Shown: one piece after another, positions 43,935 through 53,277 of the stretch
How positions within the stretch are numbered: position 1 is the stretch's first letter
Layout of the letters: every line of letters starts with the position of its first letter
Assembly (NCBI RefSeq): GCF_023195895.1
Contig: NZ_JALPRK010000010.1
Location: forward strand, 62,001-126,000
DNA: 64,000 nt
Origin: Paenibacillus mellifer
GTDB lineage: Bacteria > Bacillota > Bacilli > Paenibacillales > Paenibacillaceae
Direction: 5' to 3'
Notes under the pieces: model-generated
Seen by the model: the letters and a program-made list of their open reading frames with translations, nothing else
What the model was told of the DNA's origin: nothing
The model's database searches: none
Position numbers and translations under genes: made by a program

Positions 43935-44658
43935 CGAATATAATGATTGGCTGAAAACGAAAGAAGCGGAAGCGCGGAAGAAGCAGGAGCAGTTCATGGA
44001 CCGGATCGCCGGGAAACTCAAGCGATCACGACTTCGGGAGGCGCCGGAGCATCCGTTTCGAGGAGCGCCAATGTATTGGCGGGAGCTGGAATGGAGCCTG
44101 GAGGAGCGCTTGGCTCGATTTGAAGATAACTTTACGGCAGCGGGTGGGCATGTCGCCCGGCCGGCCGATCTTGAAGCGGCCAAGACGTATATAATGGCCA
44201 AGGCGCAAGCGCTTGGCGCCCGATACATTTTGCGTCAAGACGATCCAACGCTGGCCGAGCTCGGGTTGGATGAGGCACTTGCCGCGACTGGCGCTAAGGT
44301 GTCCGTGTGGAACGGTCATCGCTCCGAGGCATGGATTGCCCGAGCGGCGGAAGCGGACTTCGGCATTGTAACGGCAGATCATGCCGTCGCCTACACCGGC
44401 TCGCTGGTCGTTCAGTCTGCTGCGGAAAAGGGGCGCTCAGTTAGCCTGCTGCCAACGACGCTCTTCGCGATCGTTCCCGTGGAGCGGCTGATAACCCGCT
44501 TGGGCGAGGTGTTACAGACGTTCGACGCGGCGGGTCGCGAAGCTTTGCCCGCCGGCATTCACTTTATCTCCGGCCCCAGCCGCTCGGCGGACATCGAAAA
44601 CGATCTGACGATCGGTGTGCATGGGCCGGGCATCGTATTTGCTCTGCTGGTTGGTTAA
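43924..44658 (+). CDS. lutC: Lactate utilisation protein C
   Basis: The start is ATG 43924 (a second ATG follows at once); GAAGGT provides a modest ribosome site; 244 residues. The LUD domain shows VTADHAVAYTGSLVVQSAAEKGRSVSLLP-type order and ends FISGPSRSADIENDLTIGVH, the family hallmark. It is the third subunit of the lactate oxidation system and the last gene of the rhaEW-lutABC operon, converging on the regulator gene after 16 bases. Confidence 0.92.
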   Translation: MMNNEYNDWLKTKEAEARKKQEQFMDRIAGKLKRSRLREAPEHPFRGAPMYWRELEWSLEERLARFEDNFTAAGGHVARPADLEAAKTYIMAKAQALGARYILRQDDPTLAELGLDEALAATGAKVSVWNGHRSEAWIARAAEADFGIVTADHAVAYTGSLVVQSAAEKGRSVSLLPTTLFAIVPVERLITRLGEVLQTFDAAGREALPAGIHFISGPSRSADIENDLTIGVHGPGIVFALLVG

Positions 44659-44674
44659 GCAAAGCGAGGTAACG

Positions 44675-45430
44675 TTAATACAGCACTTCGATATTCTTGC
44701 CCTGCAGCAGTTGAAGCCAGGCGTCGGAGGGGCGCTCGTCTGTGATTAAATAGTCGATTTGCTCCCAATCGGCCAATTTGACGAAAGCGTTCTTGTCAAA
44801 CTTGGTGTGGTCGGCCAGCAAAATGACTTTGTCGGCATGGCGAAGCATATGCTTTTTCAGCTCGCATTCCGGCTCGTTCGAATCGGAGATGCCTTTGTCC
44901 GGCGACATGCCTTTGCAACTAATGATCGCGGTGTCGACATTGTATTTCTGCACCGTTTCCTGGGCGGCGGGGCCGACCAGTGACAGGGAGCGCGCACGCA
45001 GCGAACCTCCTGTGGAGATGATGTTGAGGTTCGAGCCGGCGAATTCATGCAAGACACTGACGGAATTGGTGATGACGGTGAGGTTGTTTTTGGAATGCAG
45101 CGTCTTCAGAAATTCAAAGCAGGTCGAGCTCGGATCGATCATCAGCGTGTCTCCGTCATTCACCAGGTCGATGGCTTTAAGCGCGATGTCCCGCTTGATC
45201 TCTACATTCAGGGTGTTCCGGGTCGTATACGGCAAATCTTCGTTTGTGTGCCGGTTGAGCATGGCACCGCCGTAGGAGCGGGTCGCGATGCCTTCTTTCT
45301 CGAGCTTCTCTAAGTCGCGGCGGATCGTCTCCTCCGTCACTTCGAACATCCGGCTGAGCTCGGATACCAGGACACGCTTGTCCTGATGAAGCAAGTCAAT
45401 GATTTTTTGTTTTCGTTCTGCCGCCAGCAT
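44675..45430 (-). CDS. rhaR: DeoR-family regulator, RhaR-like
   Basis: On the reverse strand the start is ATG 45430 (MLAAERKQKIIDLLHQDKRV) behind GAGGTG; 251 residues. Residues 5-57 are the DeoR winged helix (VSELSRMFEVTEETIRRDLE); residues 75-240 form the sugar-phosphate isomerase-like effector domain (DTLMIDPSSTCFEFLKTL, DKVILLADHTKFDKNAF). It lies between rhaEW-lutABC and rhaB, as in the B. subtilis rhaEW-rhaR-rhaB arrangement, but on the opposite strand. Rhamnulose-1-phosphate is the likely effector. It probably binds the palindrome at 45571-45613. Confidence 0.87.
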   Translation of the reverse strand: MLAAERKQKIIDLLHQDKRVLVSELSRMFEVTEETIRRDLEKLEKEGIATRSYGGAMLNRHTNEDLPYTTRNTLNVEIKRDIALKAIDLVNDGDTLMIDPSSTCFEFLKTLHSKNNLTVITNSVSVLHEFAGSNLNIISTGGSLRARSLSLVGPAAQETVQKYNVDTAIISCKGMSPDKGISDSNEPECELKKHMLRHADKVILLADHTKFDKNAFVKLADWEQIDYLITDERPSDAWLQLLQGKNIEVLY

Positions 45431-45570
45431 GGCGTTCACCTCGGGATCCGATCGTAATGTCAAGACACGGGGTCTTGCTTCCCTCCCATCATAGCGAGAA
45501 AAAGGGGACCTTGGCAACCGTATTCCAGGAATGAAGCGGGTTAGGAAGACGGAATTCCTTCACGAAATAG

Positions 45571-45613
45571 ACATAAACAAATATAAAACAACATAATTTA
45601 TCTTTGTTTATGT
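45571..45613 (+). promoter_or_regulatory. Palindromic operator candidate between rhaR and rhaB
   Basis: ACATAAACAAA (45571-45581) and TTTGTTTATGT (45603-45613) are perfect inverted copies, 21 bases apart; a partial third arm (AAAACAACATAA) lies between them. The surrounding 60 bases are very AT-rich, with likely promoters for both directions. Confidence 0.6.
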
Positions 45614-45686
45614 TGACCGAAAAAGAAAACGGACATAGGATAGAAGTAAGAACAGGCCGTATTTTCAGAGCGAGGAGCGCTGAACG

Positions 45687-47144
45687 ATGAGAGATTACGT
45701 TGCCGTTGATATCGGCGCCTCCAGCGGTAGGCTGGTAAGGGGAGAAATGCAGGACGGACGGTTGTCGCTGCAGGAAATCCACCGATTTGACAATGGCTTT
45801 CACGAGCATGATGGGCATTGTTATTGGGATATCGATCATTTATATCGGGAAATTCTCCGTGGGCTGCAGCAGGCCAGACAGCTTGGCATCGAGCGCTGCA
45901 CGCTAGGGATCGATACGTGGGCAGTCGATTATGTCCTGCTGGACGGGAAAGGGGAGCGGATCGGCGAGGTTTATGCCTATCGCGATTCCCGCACGCTTGG
46001 GGCTGTCCCTCCAGTTCACGCGGTCCATCCGTTCTCACGGATTTACGAGAAAACCGGCATTCAGCATCTGACTTTTAATACACTCTATCAATTGTACGCG
46101 CACGATCGGATGGAATTGGCGGAGGCCCAGGATATCCTGCTCGTGCCGGATTATCTATATTATTTGCTGTCGGGACGGAAGATGAACGAGCTGACGAATG
46201 CTTCGACAACCGCTTTGCTGAACCTGAAAACCCGTGATTATGACCCGGATTTGCTGGAGTTGTTGGGGTTGCCCCGATCGAAGTTTCCGTCCCTGACGGA
46301 GCCCGGAACGCGGCTTGGGGCGATCAAGCCGGAGCTGGCGCAGGCTTACGACTTGCCCGAATGCGAGCTGATCGTCGCAGCAACGCATGACACGGCCTCG
46401 GCCGTACTGGGCGTGCCGGCCAGCGGCGCCTCGTGGGCGTACCTCAGCAGCGGGACGTGGTCGCTGATTGGCGTTGAGTTACAGACGCCGCTGGCGACGA
46501 AGGAAGCGATGGAGCGCAACTATACGAACGAATGGGGTGCTTACGGGACGTTCCGTTTTTTGAAAAACATCATGGGCATGTGGCTGATCCAGGAGGTCCG
46601 TAAGGATTACGGCAAACAACACAGCTACGCCGAATTGGTGAAATTGGCGGAGGCAGTGCCGCCGTTTCGCTCCTTGATCGATAGTAACGACGACCGATTC
46701 CTGAACCCGGCGAATATGACCGAAGAGATTCGGCGGTTCTGTGCGGCAACGGACCAGCTGGTTCCGGATACGCCGGGCGAAGTGGCGCGGTGCATTTTTG
46801 ACAGCTTGGCCTTATCCTATGACGTTTACTTAAAAGAGCTTGAGCGGCTGACCGGCCAAAAGCCGGAGACGCTGCATATCGTCGGCGGCGGTGCCAACAA
46901 CGCGTTGCTGTGCCAGTGGACGGCGGACGTATCAGGCATTCCGGTCGCGGCCGGCCCGACGGAGTCCACGGCGCTAGGTAATCTACTGGTGCAAATGATC
47001 AGCAGCGGCGCGATTCGTGATATCGGCGAGGGGCGGGAGCTGATTCGGCGGTCTTTTCCGATCCAGACGTATGTTCCTCGGGGGTTAAATACCGGCCGGA
47101 TTACAGAGGCGCGGAGACGGTTTGCGGATTTGCTGGCACGGTGA
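45687..47144 (+). CDS. rhaB: Rhamnulokinase
   Basis: It encodes 485 residues from ATG 45687, behind GCGAGGAGCG. FGGY features: VDIGASSGRLVRGEM, LGIDTWAVDYVLLD, YRDSRTLG, FNTLYQLYAHDR, THDTASAVLGVPA, SGTWSLIGVE and HIVGGGANNALLCQWTADV. It phosphorylates L-rhamnulose at C1. The first gene of the rhaB-rhaA-rhaD group, divergent from the DeoR regulator. Confidence 0.93.
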   Translation: MRDYVAVDIGASSGRLVRGEMQDGRLSLQEIHRFDNGFHEHDGHCYWDIDHLYREILRGLQQARQLGIERCTLGIDTWAVDYVLLDGKGERIGEVYAYRDSRTLGAVPPVHAVHPFSRIYEKTGIQHLTFNTLYQLYAHDRMELAEAQDILLVPDYLYYLLSGRKMNELTNASTTALLNLKTRDYDPDLLELLGLPRSKFPSLTEPGTRLGAIKPELAQAYDLPECELIVAATHDTASAVLGVPASGASWAYLSSGTWSLIGVELQTPLATKEAMERNYTNEWGAYGTFRFLKNIMGMWLIQEVRKDYGKQHSYAELVKLAEAVPPFRSLIDSNDDRFLNPANMTEEIRRFCAATDQLVPDTPGEVARCIFDSLALSYDVYLKELERLTGQKPETLHIVGGGANNALLCQWTADVSGIPVAAGPTESTALGNLLVQMISSGAIRDIGEGRELIRRSFPIQTYVPRGLNTGRITEARRRFADLLAR

Positions 47145-47207
47145 CGGTTGGTTGGTGCATTAACCGATGAGATAGGTTATTAAAGGTAGCCATGAGGAGG
47201 AGCAAGC

Positions 47208-48464
47208 ATGGACAACGCAATTCAAACCAGCTATAACGAAGCGAAAAAGCTATATGAGCGCCATGGAATCGACGTCGACGCTGCATTGGCCCGACTGAGT
47301 CAGATCAGAATTTCGCTGCATTGCTGGCAGGGGGACGACGTTAAGGGATTCCTGCGTAAGGATCAGGAGCTGGGCGGCGGCTTGGCGGTGACCGGAAGTT
47401 ATCCCGGCCGGGCGCGGAGGCCGGACGAACTGCGGCAGGATCTGGACGAGGCGCTTCGCCTGATTCCAGGTCAACATAAGGTTAATCTTCACGCGATTTA
47501 CGCCGATACGGACGAACAGGTTGAGCTTGACGCTCTGGAGCCGCGGCATTTTGCCGGTTGGGTAGATTGGGCGAAGGAGCGGGGACTGGGGCTGGATTTT
47601 AACCCGACTTGCTTCTCACACGAGAAAGCCAAAGACGGTTTTACGCTTAGCCATCCGGATCCGGAGATCCGCAGGTTCTGGATCGACCACTGCAAGGCGT
47701 CGCGCAGGATCGCCGAATCGTTTGGACGGGAGCTTGGCCAGCCATCTGTGACCAACGTCTGGATTCCGGACGGCTTCAAGGATTCGCCGGTGGATCGGCT
47801 GACGCCGCGGGCCCGTTTGATGGAGGCGCTTGATGAAGTCTTCGCCGAGCCGATCGATGAGAAATACAACATCGATGCGGTGGAGAGCAAGCTGTTTGGG
47901 ATCGGTTCGGAAAGTTATGTTGTCGGCTCGCATGAATTTTACATGGGTTATGCGTTGTCGCGCGGCATAGCAGTTTGCTTCGACGCCGGACATTTCCATC
48001 CGACGGAGACAATCTCCAACAAGCTGTCCTCCTGGCTGTTGTTTGGGCGCGAGATGCTCTTGCACGTTAGCCGCCCGGTACGCTGGGACAGCGACCACGT
48101 CGTCACGATGGACGACGAGCTGTTGGAAATTGCCCGTGAGCTGGTGCGCGGCGAGCTGCTGGACCGTACGCATATCGGTCTGGATTTCTTCGACGGCAGC
48201 ATCAATCATATCGCGGCTTGGGTCATCGGGACGCGCAATACGCAAAAAGCGCTGCTGCGGGCGATGCTGGAGCCGATTGGCGAATTGAAGCAGCTGGAAC
48301 TGGACGGCGACTACACGTCCCGTCTGGCGCTGGTTGAAGAATTCAAATCGTATCCGTACGGCGCGATTTGGGATTACTTCTGCGCATCGCAAGGCGTGCC
48401 GGTACGCGAAGCATGGCTGACGGACGTGAAAGAATACGAAACGAACGTGTTGTCGGCTCGATAA
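47208..48464 (+). CDS. rhaA: L-rhamnose isomerase
   Basis: It encodes 418 residues from ATG 47208 behind GAGGAGG. Characteristic blocks are [65 protein letters not shown] and [13 protein letters not shown], with metal-binding Glu/Asp/His of the TIM barrel further on ([30 protein letters not shown]). It turns L-rhamnose into L-rhamnulose. It lies 63 bases behind rhaB and 65 before rhaD. No RhaM mutarotase gene is seen in the window. Confidence 0.94.
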   Translation: MDNAIQTSYNEAKKLYERHGIDVDAALARLSQIRISLHCWQGDDVKGFLRKDQELGGGLAVTGSYPGRARRPDELRQDLDEALRLIPGQHKVNLHAIYADTDEQVELDALEPRHFAGWVDWAKERGLGLDFNPTCFSHEKAKDGFTLSHPDPEIRRFWIDHCKASRRIAESFGRELGQPSVTNVWIPDGFKDSPVDRLTPRARLMEALDEVFAEPIDEKYNIDAVESKLFGIGSESYVVGSHEFYMGYALSRGIAVCFDAGHFHPTETISNKLSSWLLFGREMLLHVSRPVRWDSDHVVTMDDELLEIARELVRGELLDRTHIGLDFFDGSINHIAAWVIGTRNTQKALLRAMLEPIGELKQLELDGDYTSRLALVEEFKSYPYGAIWDYFCASQGVPVREAWLTDVKEYETNVLSAR

Positions 48465-48529
48465 AGCAACCAAGGTAATCCACATGATTTTCAAAATATA
48501 AGCTTGACCTAAAAGGAGAGGAACCTACT

Positions 48530-49384
48530 GTGAGTACGACATTAACGGAAGTGGAGCAAGGTCGGCGGGCCCCGGGATTGGAAGTCCCTTTTATCCGGGA
48601 GATGGCGGAAATCACGTACCATATGTGGCGGATGGGCTGGGATGAGCGCAATGGAGGGAATATCAGCTATCTGCTGGATGAAGCAGAGGTAGCGAAATAT
48701 CTTGGAGCAGCTTCTGTAACGGAGCGCCGTAAGCTGCAACTTGCGTTTCCGGTAAAGGAGCTGGCGGGACGTTATTTTATCGTGACGGGCTCGGGCAAGT
48801 ATTTCAAAAATGTGATCTCCGACCCGGAAGCGAATCTGGGCGTGTTGCGGGTGACTGAAGGCGGCGATCAAGTTGAAGTGTTGTGGGGCCTGCGGGATGG
48901 GGCGGTGCCCACCAGCGAGCTGCCGGCGCACTTCATGAGCCACATCGAGCGTTTGAATGTGGACCCGGCTCACCGGATCATTATACACTGCCACGCGACC
49001 CATACGCTGGCGATGACGTTCGTCCATGAGTTGGACGAGAAAAAGCTGACGAAAACGCTGTGGGAAATGTGCACGGAATGTCTAGTGGTGTTCCCTGACG
49101 GCATCGGGATTGTGCCGTGGATGGTGCCGGGCAGCCCGGACATCGGGCGGGCGACCGCGGCGAAGATGCGCGAGCATCGCGTCGTCGTTTGGCCGCAGCA
49201 CGGGATTTTTGGCACCGGTACGACGATGGATGAGGCATTTGGTTTGATCGAAACGGTGGAGAAGGCAGCGCAAATCTACATGCTGCTTGGCGACCGTCCG
49301 GTGCTGCAAAAGATCACGGACGCCCAATTGCGCGATCTGGCCGTAGCGTTTGGTGTGACGCCACAGTCGGGGATTTTGAACTAA
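48530..49384 (+). CDS. rhaD: Rhamnulose-1-phosphate aldolase
   Basis: It encodes 284 residues from GTG 48530 behind AAAGGAGAGG. RhaD features are [47 protein letters not shown] and [14 protein letters not shown] with HxH zinc ligands; the later His is in [18 protein letters not shown]. It splits rhamnulose-1-phosphate to DHAP and L-lactaldehyde, the same step as the RhaE half of rhaEW. A terminator lies about 140 bases on. Confidence 0.92.
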   Translation: MSTTLTEVEQGRRAPGLEVPFIREMAEITYHMWRMGWDERNGGNISYLLDEAEVAKYLGAASVTERRKLQLAFPVKELAGRYFIVTGSGKYFKNVISDPEANLGVLRVTEGGDQVEVLWGLRDGAVPTSELPAHFMSHIERLNVDPAHRIIIHCHATHTLAMTFVHELDEKKLTKTLWEMCTECLVVFPDGIGIVPWMVPGSPDIGRATAAKMREHRVVVWPQHGIFGTGTTMDEAFGLIETVEKAAQIYMLLGDRPVLQKITDAQLRDLAVAFGVTPQSGILN

Positions 49385-49526
49385 GGATTATCGCGGAGGA
49401 GCAGAGGCTAGGCGCACGGGCTAAAAGCTGTGAGTGGAGAGCAAGAGGGATAGCGATGGAGAGCTAGTATAGAGCATAGACGATCTCGATGGTAGAAAAG
49501 AGACGATAGTTGCTAGAATACAGATC

Positions 49527-49554
49527 AAGACTCCGGTGCCCGGGGTCTTTTTTT
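49527..49554 (+). terminator. Terminator of the rha operon
   Basis: AAGACTCCGG (49527-49536) pairs with CCGGGGTCTT (49540-49549), one G-T pair, then a run of T. Confidence 0.85.
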
Positions 49555-49595
49555 GCCTGTTGACGGCGACCACGAGAGGACGTTATGAAATCCTA

Positions 49596-49694
49596 TTGTC
49601 ATTTTGAGCGGCGGGCAGTACAATGAGGGTAATTCAACTTGTACGTACAATTAGAGTGAATTTGTCGAAAATACCGCTATGGTATGTACAAGTT
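49596..49694 (+). promoter_or_regulatory. araA promoter with two AraR operators
   Basis: TTGTCA (49596-49601) and TACAAT (49619-49624) are 17 bases apart. The perfect palindrome TTGTACGTACAA (49639-49650) matches the AraR operator core (ATTTGTACGTACAAAT in B. subtilis) just behind the start point; a second, half-conserved site with TATGTACAAGTT is at 49683-49694. Repression released by L-arabinose is inferred from that precedent. Confidence 0.8.
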
Positions 49695-49732
49695 AGCGAG
49701 CAGTTATTCATGATGAGGAGGCGCTTAGGTAT

Positions 49733-51220
49733 ATGAATTTGAAACCGCATTCTTTTTGGTTTGTGACCGGAAGTCAGCACTTATACGGCCCTGAAACGTT
49801 GGAAGAGGTGGCCGCGCATTCTCGTATTATCGCAGAGCAACTGGATCATGATCCAGCGATTGGATTCCCGGTTGTGTTCAAACCGATCGTAACGACACCG
49901 GACGAAATCTATAAGCTGATTCTGGCCGCGAATGGCGATGAGACTTGCGCGGGGATCATCACCTGGATGCACACGTTCTCGCCGGCCAAAATGTGGATTG
50001 CCGGCTTGTCCCAGCTGCAAAAACCGCTGCTGCATTTCCATACGCAGTTTAACCGCGATATTCCGTGGGAAACGATCGATATGGACTTCATGAACTTGAA
50101 CCAGTCCGCCCACGGCGATCGCGAGTATGGACATATCGGCGCCCGGCTGGGTATCGCCCGCAAAATCGTCGTCGGCCATTGGGAAGACGGCGAAGTGCGC
50201 GGCTCGATCGCCGGCTGGATGCGGACGGCGGCTGCTTACGCCGAGAGCCGTCAGCTCAAGGTGGCCCGCTTCGGCGACAACATGCGCGAGGTGGCGGTAA
50301 CGGAAGGCGACAAGGTCGAAGCGCAAATCAAGTTCGGCTGGTCGGTGAACGGGTATGGCGTCGGCGATCTGGTGCAGGTGCTAAACGAAGTCAGTGATGC
50401 GGAAGTAGAGGCGCTGCTGAAGCAATACGCCGAGCAATACGCGATAACGCAAGCAGGCTTAAGCAACGGACCGGTTCGCGACTCCATCGCCTATCAGGCG
50501 AAGCTTGAAATCGCCATGAAGCGGTTTTTGGAGCAAGGCGGCTTTGGCGCGTTTACGACGACGTTCGAGGATCTGCACGGGCTCAAGCAGCTTCCGGGTC
50601 TCGCCGTGCAGCGGCTGATGGAAGCCGGATACGGCTTCGGCGGCGAGGGAGACTGGAAGACCGCAGCCCTGACGCGTGTGCTGAAGGTGCTGGCGAACAA
50701 CCAAAGCACCTCGTTTATGGAGGATTACACGTATCACTTTGAGCCGGGCAACCATATGATTCTCGGCGCGCACATGCTGGAGGTGTGCCCGACGATTGCC
50801 GCGACGAAGCCGACGATTGAGGTACATCCGCTGGGTATCGGCGGGAAAGCCGATCCGGCGCGGATCGTGTTCGACGGCCAGGCCGGTCCGGCGGTCAACG
50901 CTTCGCTCGTTGATCTGGGCCATCGTTTCCGGCTGCTAGTGAACGTGGTGGACGGCGTGAAGGTAGAGAAGCCGATGCCGAAGCTGCCGGTCGCCCGCGT
51001 GTTGTGGAAGCCGCAGCCTTCGCTGCGCGAATCGGCGGAAGCATGGATTTTAGCCGGAGGGGCGCATCATACGGTGTTGTCTTACGCCATTTCGGCGGAG
51101 AACCTGTCCGACTGGGCGGAAATGACCGGCATCGAAGCGGTCATCATCGACAAGGATACCTCGGTACCGCGCTTTAAGAATGAGCTGCGCTGGAGTGATG
51201 CGGCTTACCGGCTGCGTTAA
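49733..51220 (+). CDS. araA: L-arabinose isomerase
   Basis: It encodes 495 residues from ATG 49733, behind TGAGGAGGCG. It begins LKPHSFWFVTGSQHLYGPET and shows WMHTFSPAKMWIAGL, FHTQFNRDIPWETIDMDFMN, FLEQGGFGAFTTTFEDLHG with catalytic Glu, LKVLANNQSTSFMEDYTYHF and MLGAHMLEVCPT-like HMILGAHMLEVCPTIA. Length agrees with AraA of E. coli and Bacillus. It converts L-arabinose to L-ribulose with Mn2+. Confidence 0.95.
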   Translation: MNLKPHSFWFVTGSQHLYGPETLEEVAAHSRIIAEQLDHDPAIGFPVVFKPIVTTPDEIYKLILAANGDETCAGIITWMHTFSPAKMWIAGLSQLQKPLLHFHTQFNRDIPWETIDMDFMNLNQSAHGDREYGHIGARLGIARKIVVGHWEDGEVRGSIAGWMRTAAAYAESRQLKVARFGDNMREVAVTEGDKVEAQIKFGWSVNGYGVGDLVQVLNEVSDAEVEALLKQYAEQYAITQAGLSNGPVRDSIAYQAKLEIAMKRFLEQGGFGAFTTTFEDLHGLKQLPGLAVQRLMEAGYGFGGEGDWKTAALTRVLKVLANNQSTSFMEDYTYHFEPGNHMILGAHMLEVCPTIAATKPTIEVHPLGIGGKADPARIVFDGQAGPAVNASLVDLGHRFRLLVNVVDGVKVEKPMPKLPVARVLWKPQPSLRESAEAWILAGGAHHTVLSYAISAENLSDWAEMTGIEAVIIDKDTSVPRFKNELRWSDAAYRLR

Positions 51221-51328
51221 TCGTAGCTGCAAATCGGCCGATGATTTCGGTCCGATGCGTTCGCCCGGCCTATGTTACAATAACGGGTAGTCAATAGAAC
51301 GGTGGCATTGGTGAAGGGTGGACGAAAC

Positions 51329-52426
51329 ATGAATGACCGGAAGATTCCGAAATATATGCAGTTAAAAAACGAATTGTTGTCATGGCTCGAGCAAGGGAAG
51401 CTCCAGCCCGGAAAGCAGGTTCCGTCGGAGAACGAGATCGCGGAGCAGTTCGGCTTAAGCCGGCAAACGGTTCGGCAGACGTTCGGCGAGCTGGAGAAGG
51501 ACGGCTGGCTGGAGCGCATCCAGGGCAAAGGGACGTTCGTCCGGCATCCCGGACGGCGGGACGGCGAAGCGGTCAAAACGATCGGGATCATAACGACGTA
51601 TATTTCGGATTATATTTTTCCCCATATCGTTCGGGGGGCGGAAGCGGAGCTGCGCCAGCAGGGTTATCGCTTGCTGCTGTCGAGCACGGACAACACGAAG
51701 GAGAAGGAAATGGACAGTCTGCAGCTCATGACGAGCCAGCCGCTCAGCGGGCTGATCATCGAGCCGACGAAAAGTGCGGAGGGCAACCCGAATTTGGGGT
51801 ATTTTTTGGAGCTGCAGGAGAAAGGCATTCCGTATTTGATGATCAACGAGAAATACCATGAGTTGGAATGTCCTTGCCTGAAGGTGAACGATGAGGCGGG
51901 GGGCCGGAAGGCGGCGCGTTACCTGCTGGAGAAGGGGCACCGGCTAATCGCCGGGTTCTTCAAAAGGGATGACCTGCAGGGCGTGAACCGGCTGAAGGGG
52001 TTCCTGTCCGCCCATCGGGACTTTGGGAGCACGGTGTCGCCGCAGCATGTGGTGACGTTTACGACGGAGCAAAAAGGTGATTACGTTTATGAAAAAGCGC
52101 TGGGATTGCTTCGGGGAACGCCGGACCAGCGGCCAACAGCACTGGTATGCTACAACGACGAGCTGGCGGTGTTGCTGATGGATGCCGCGGCCGCGTGCGG
52201 CTTGCGGATTCCTGAGGATGTGTCCGTCATCGGCTTCGATGATTCCAGCCTGGCGGCGGCTTCAGGCACGAAGCTGACGACGCTGACCCATCCCAAAACG
52301 GCGATGGGAGAACTCGCGGCCCGCCAGCTGATCGGGATGATCGAGCGGGGGGAAACGCCGAGCGATACGGTGTTCGAGCCGGAGCTGATTGAACGGGATT
52401 CGGTGCTGGAGCTGTCGGATCATTAG
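51329..52426 (+). CDS. araR: GntR/LacI-hybrid arabinose repressor AraR
   Basis: The start is ATG 51329 behind AAGGGTGG; 365 residues. Residues 5-70 are a GntR winged helix (PKYMQLKNELLSWLEQGKLQ, LSRQTVRQTFGELEKDGWLE); residues 85-365 are a LacI-type periplasmic-binding fold (IGIITTYISDYIFPHIVRGA, PTALVCYNDELAVLLM, VSVIGFDDSSLAAASG). This chimera is peculiar to AraR. Operators of the expected sequence stand before araA and araD. Here the gene lies inside the structural cluster instead of being divergent as in B. subtilis. Confidence 0.93.
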   Translation: MNDRKIPKYMQLKNELLSWLEQGKLQPGKQVPSENEIAEQFGLSRQTVRQTFGELEKDGWLERIQGKGTFVRHPGRRDGEAVKTIGIITTYISDYIFPHIVRGAEAELRQQGYRLLLSSTDNTKEKEMDSLQLMTSQPLSGLIIEPTKSAEGNPNLGYFLELQEKGIPYLMINEKYHELECPCLKVNDEAGGRKAARYLLEKGHRLIAGFFKRDDLQGVNRLKGFLSAHRDFGSTVSPQHVVTFTTEQKGDYVYEKALGLLRGTPDQRPTALVCYNDELAVLLMDAAAACGLRIPEDVSVIGFDDSSLAAASGTKLTTLTHPKTAMGELAARQLIGMIERGETPSDTVFEPELIERDSVLELSDH

Positions 52427-52515
52427 TAAACTGGAATGAGACAACTTAGCGGTGTCATCGTCCTGCTGAAGTTCGGCGGGGCGGTGCCGCTTTGGGTTGA
52501 AGCCGGTGCTTGGTA

Positions 52516-52529
52516 ACTTGTACGTACCT
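52516..52529 (+). promoter_or_regulatory. AraR operator upstream of araD
   Basis: ACTTGTACGTACCT shares the TTGTACGTAC core of the site at 49639. It lies about 40 bases before araD, so araD-araB can be repressed apart from araA-araR. Confidence 0.7.
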
Positions 52530-52566
52530 TTTTTTAACGGGATGAGGAAAGGGGTTGGATCAAGAG

Positions 52567-53262
52567 ATGTTAGAAGCCTTAAAGCAGCAAGTGTGGGAAG
52601 CTAATTTGGAGCTGCCGAAATATGGTCTGGTCACGTTTACGTGGGGAAACGTCAGCGGGATTGATCGGGAAAGCGGATTGTTCGTCATCAAACCAAGCGG
52701 CGTGCCGTATGAGGAATTAAAGCCGGAGCATATGGTCGTGGTCGATCTGGAAGGCAATGTAGTGGAGGGGAACCTGCGACCCTCCTCCGATACGCCAACG
52801 CATCAGGTACTCTACCGTGAATTCCCCGAAATCGGCGGGGTCGTGCACACGCATTCCCCTTGGGGAACCAGTTGGGCCCAGGCGGGGCGGGCGCTGCCGG
52901 CGTACGGAACGACGCATGCCGATTACTTCTACGGAGAGATCCCGGTAACGCGACCGATGACGCGAGAAGAGATTGAAGGCGCTTACGAGCTGGAGACAGG
53001 CAATGTCATCCTGGAGCGGTTTGCCGAGCTAGGCCTTGATCCGAACCAGGTGCCTGGGGTGCTCGTTCATTCGCACGCTCCATTTGTATGGGGCAAGGAT
53101 GCTCATAACGCCGTCCATAACGCGGTGGTGTTGGAAGAGGTGGCGAAGATCGCCGCCCGTATGCTGCAGATCAACCCGGATACGCAGGCGATGGATCAGA
53201 CACTGTTGGATCGGCATTTTTTGCGGAAGCACGGAGCGAACGCCTATTACGGGCAGAAATAA
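52567..53262 (+). CDS. araD: L-ribulose-5-phosphate 4-epimerase
   Basis: I take ATG 52567 ([20 protein letters not shown]), matching the family start; TTG 52555 is closer to GAGGAAAGGGG and cannot be excluded. The protein has 231 residues. [34 protein letters not shown] (zinc HxH), [19 protein letters not shown] and [15 protein letters not shown] are AraD signatures. It makes D-xylulose-5-phosphate. It lies 15 bases before araB. Confidence 0.93.
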   Translation: MLEALKQQVWEANLELPKYGLVTFTWGNVSGIDRESGLFVIKPSGVPYEELKPEHMVVVDLEGNVVEGNLRPSSDTPTHQVLYREFPEIGGVVHTHSPWGTSWAQAGRALPAYGTTHADYFYGEIPVTRPMTREEIEGAYELETGNVILERFAELGLDPNQVPGVLVHSHAPFVWGKDAHNAVHNAVVLEEVAKIAARMLQINPDTQAMDQTLLDRHFLRKHGANAYYGQK

Positions 53263-53277
53263 CGGGGAGGGATAACT

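Larger units (their letters stand above)
49385..49732 (+). other. Gap between rhaD and araA with terminator, promoter and AraR operators
   Basis: No gene is seen. The first 140 bases are featureless; a terminator (49527-49554), the araA promoter (49596-49624) and two AraR operator sites (49639 and 49683) fill the rest. Confidence 0.7.
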
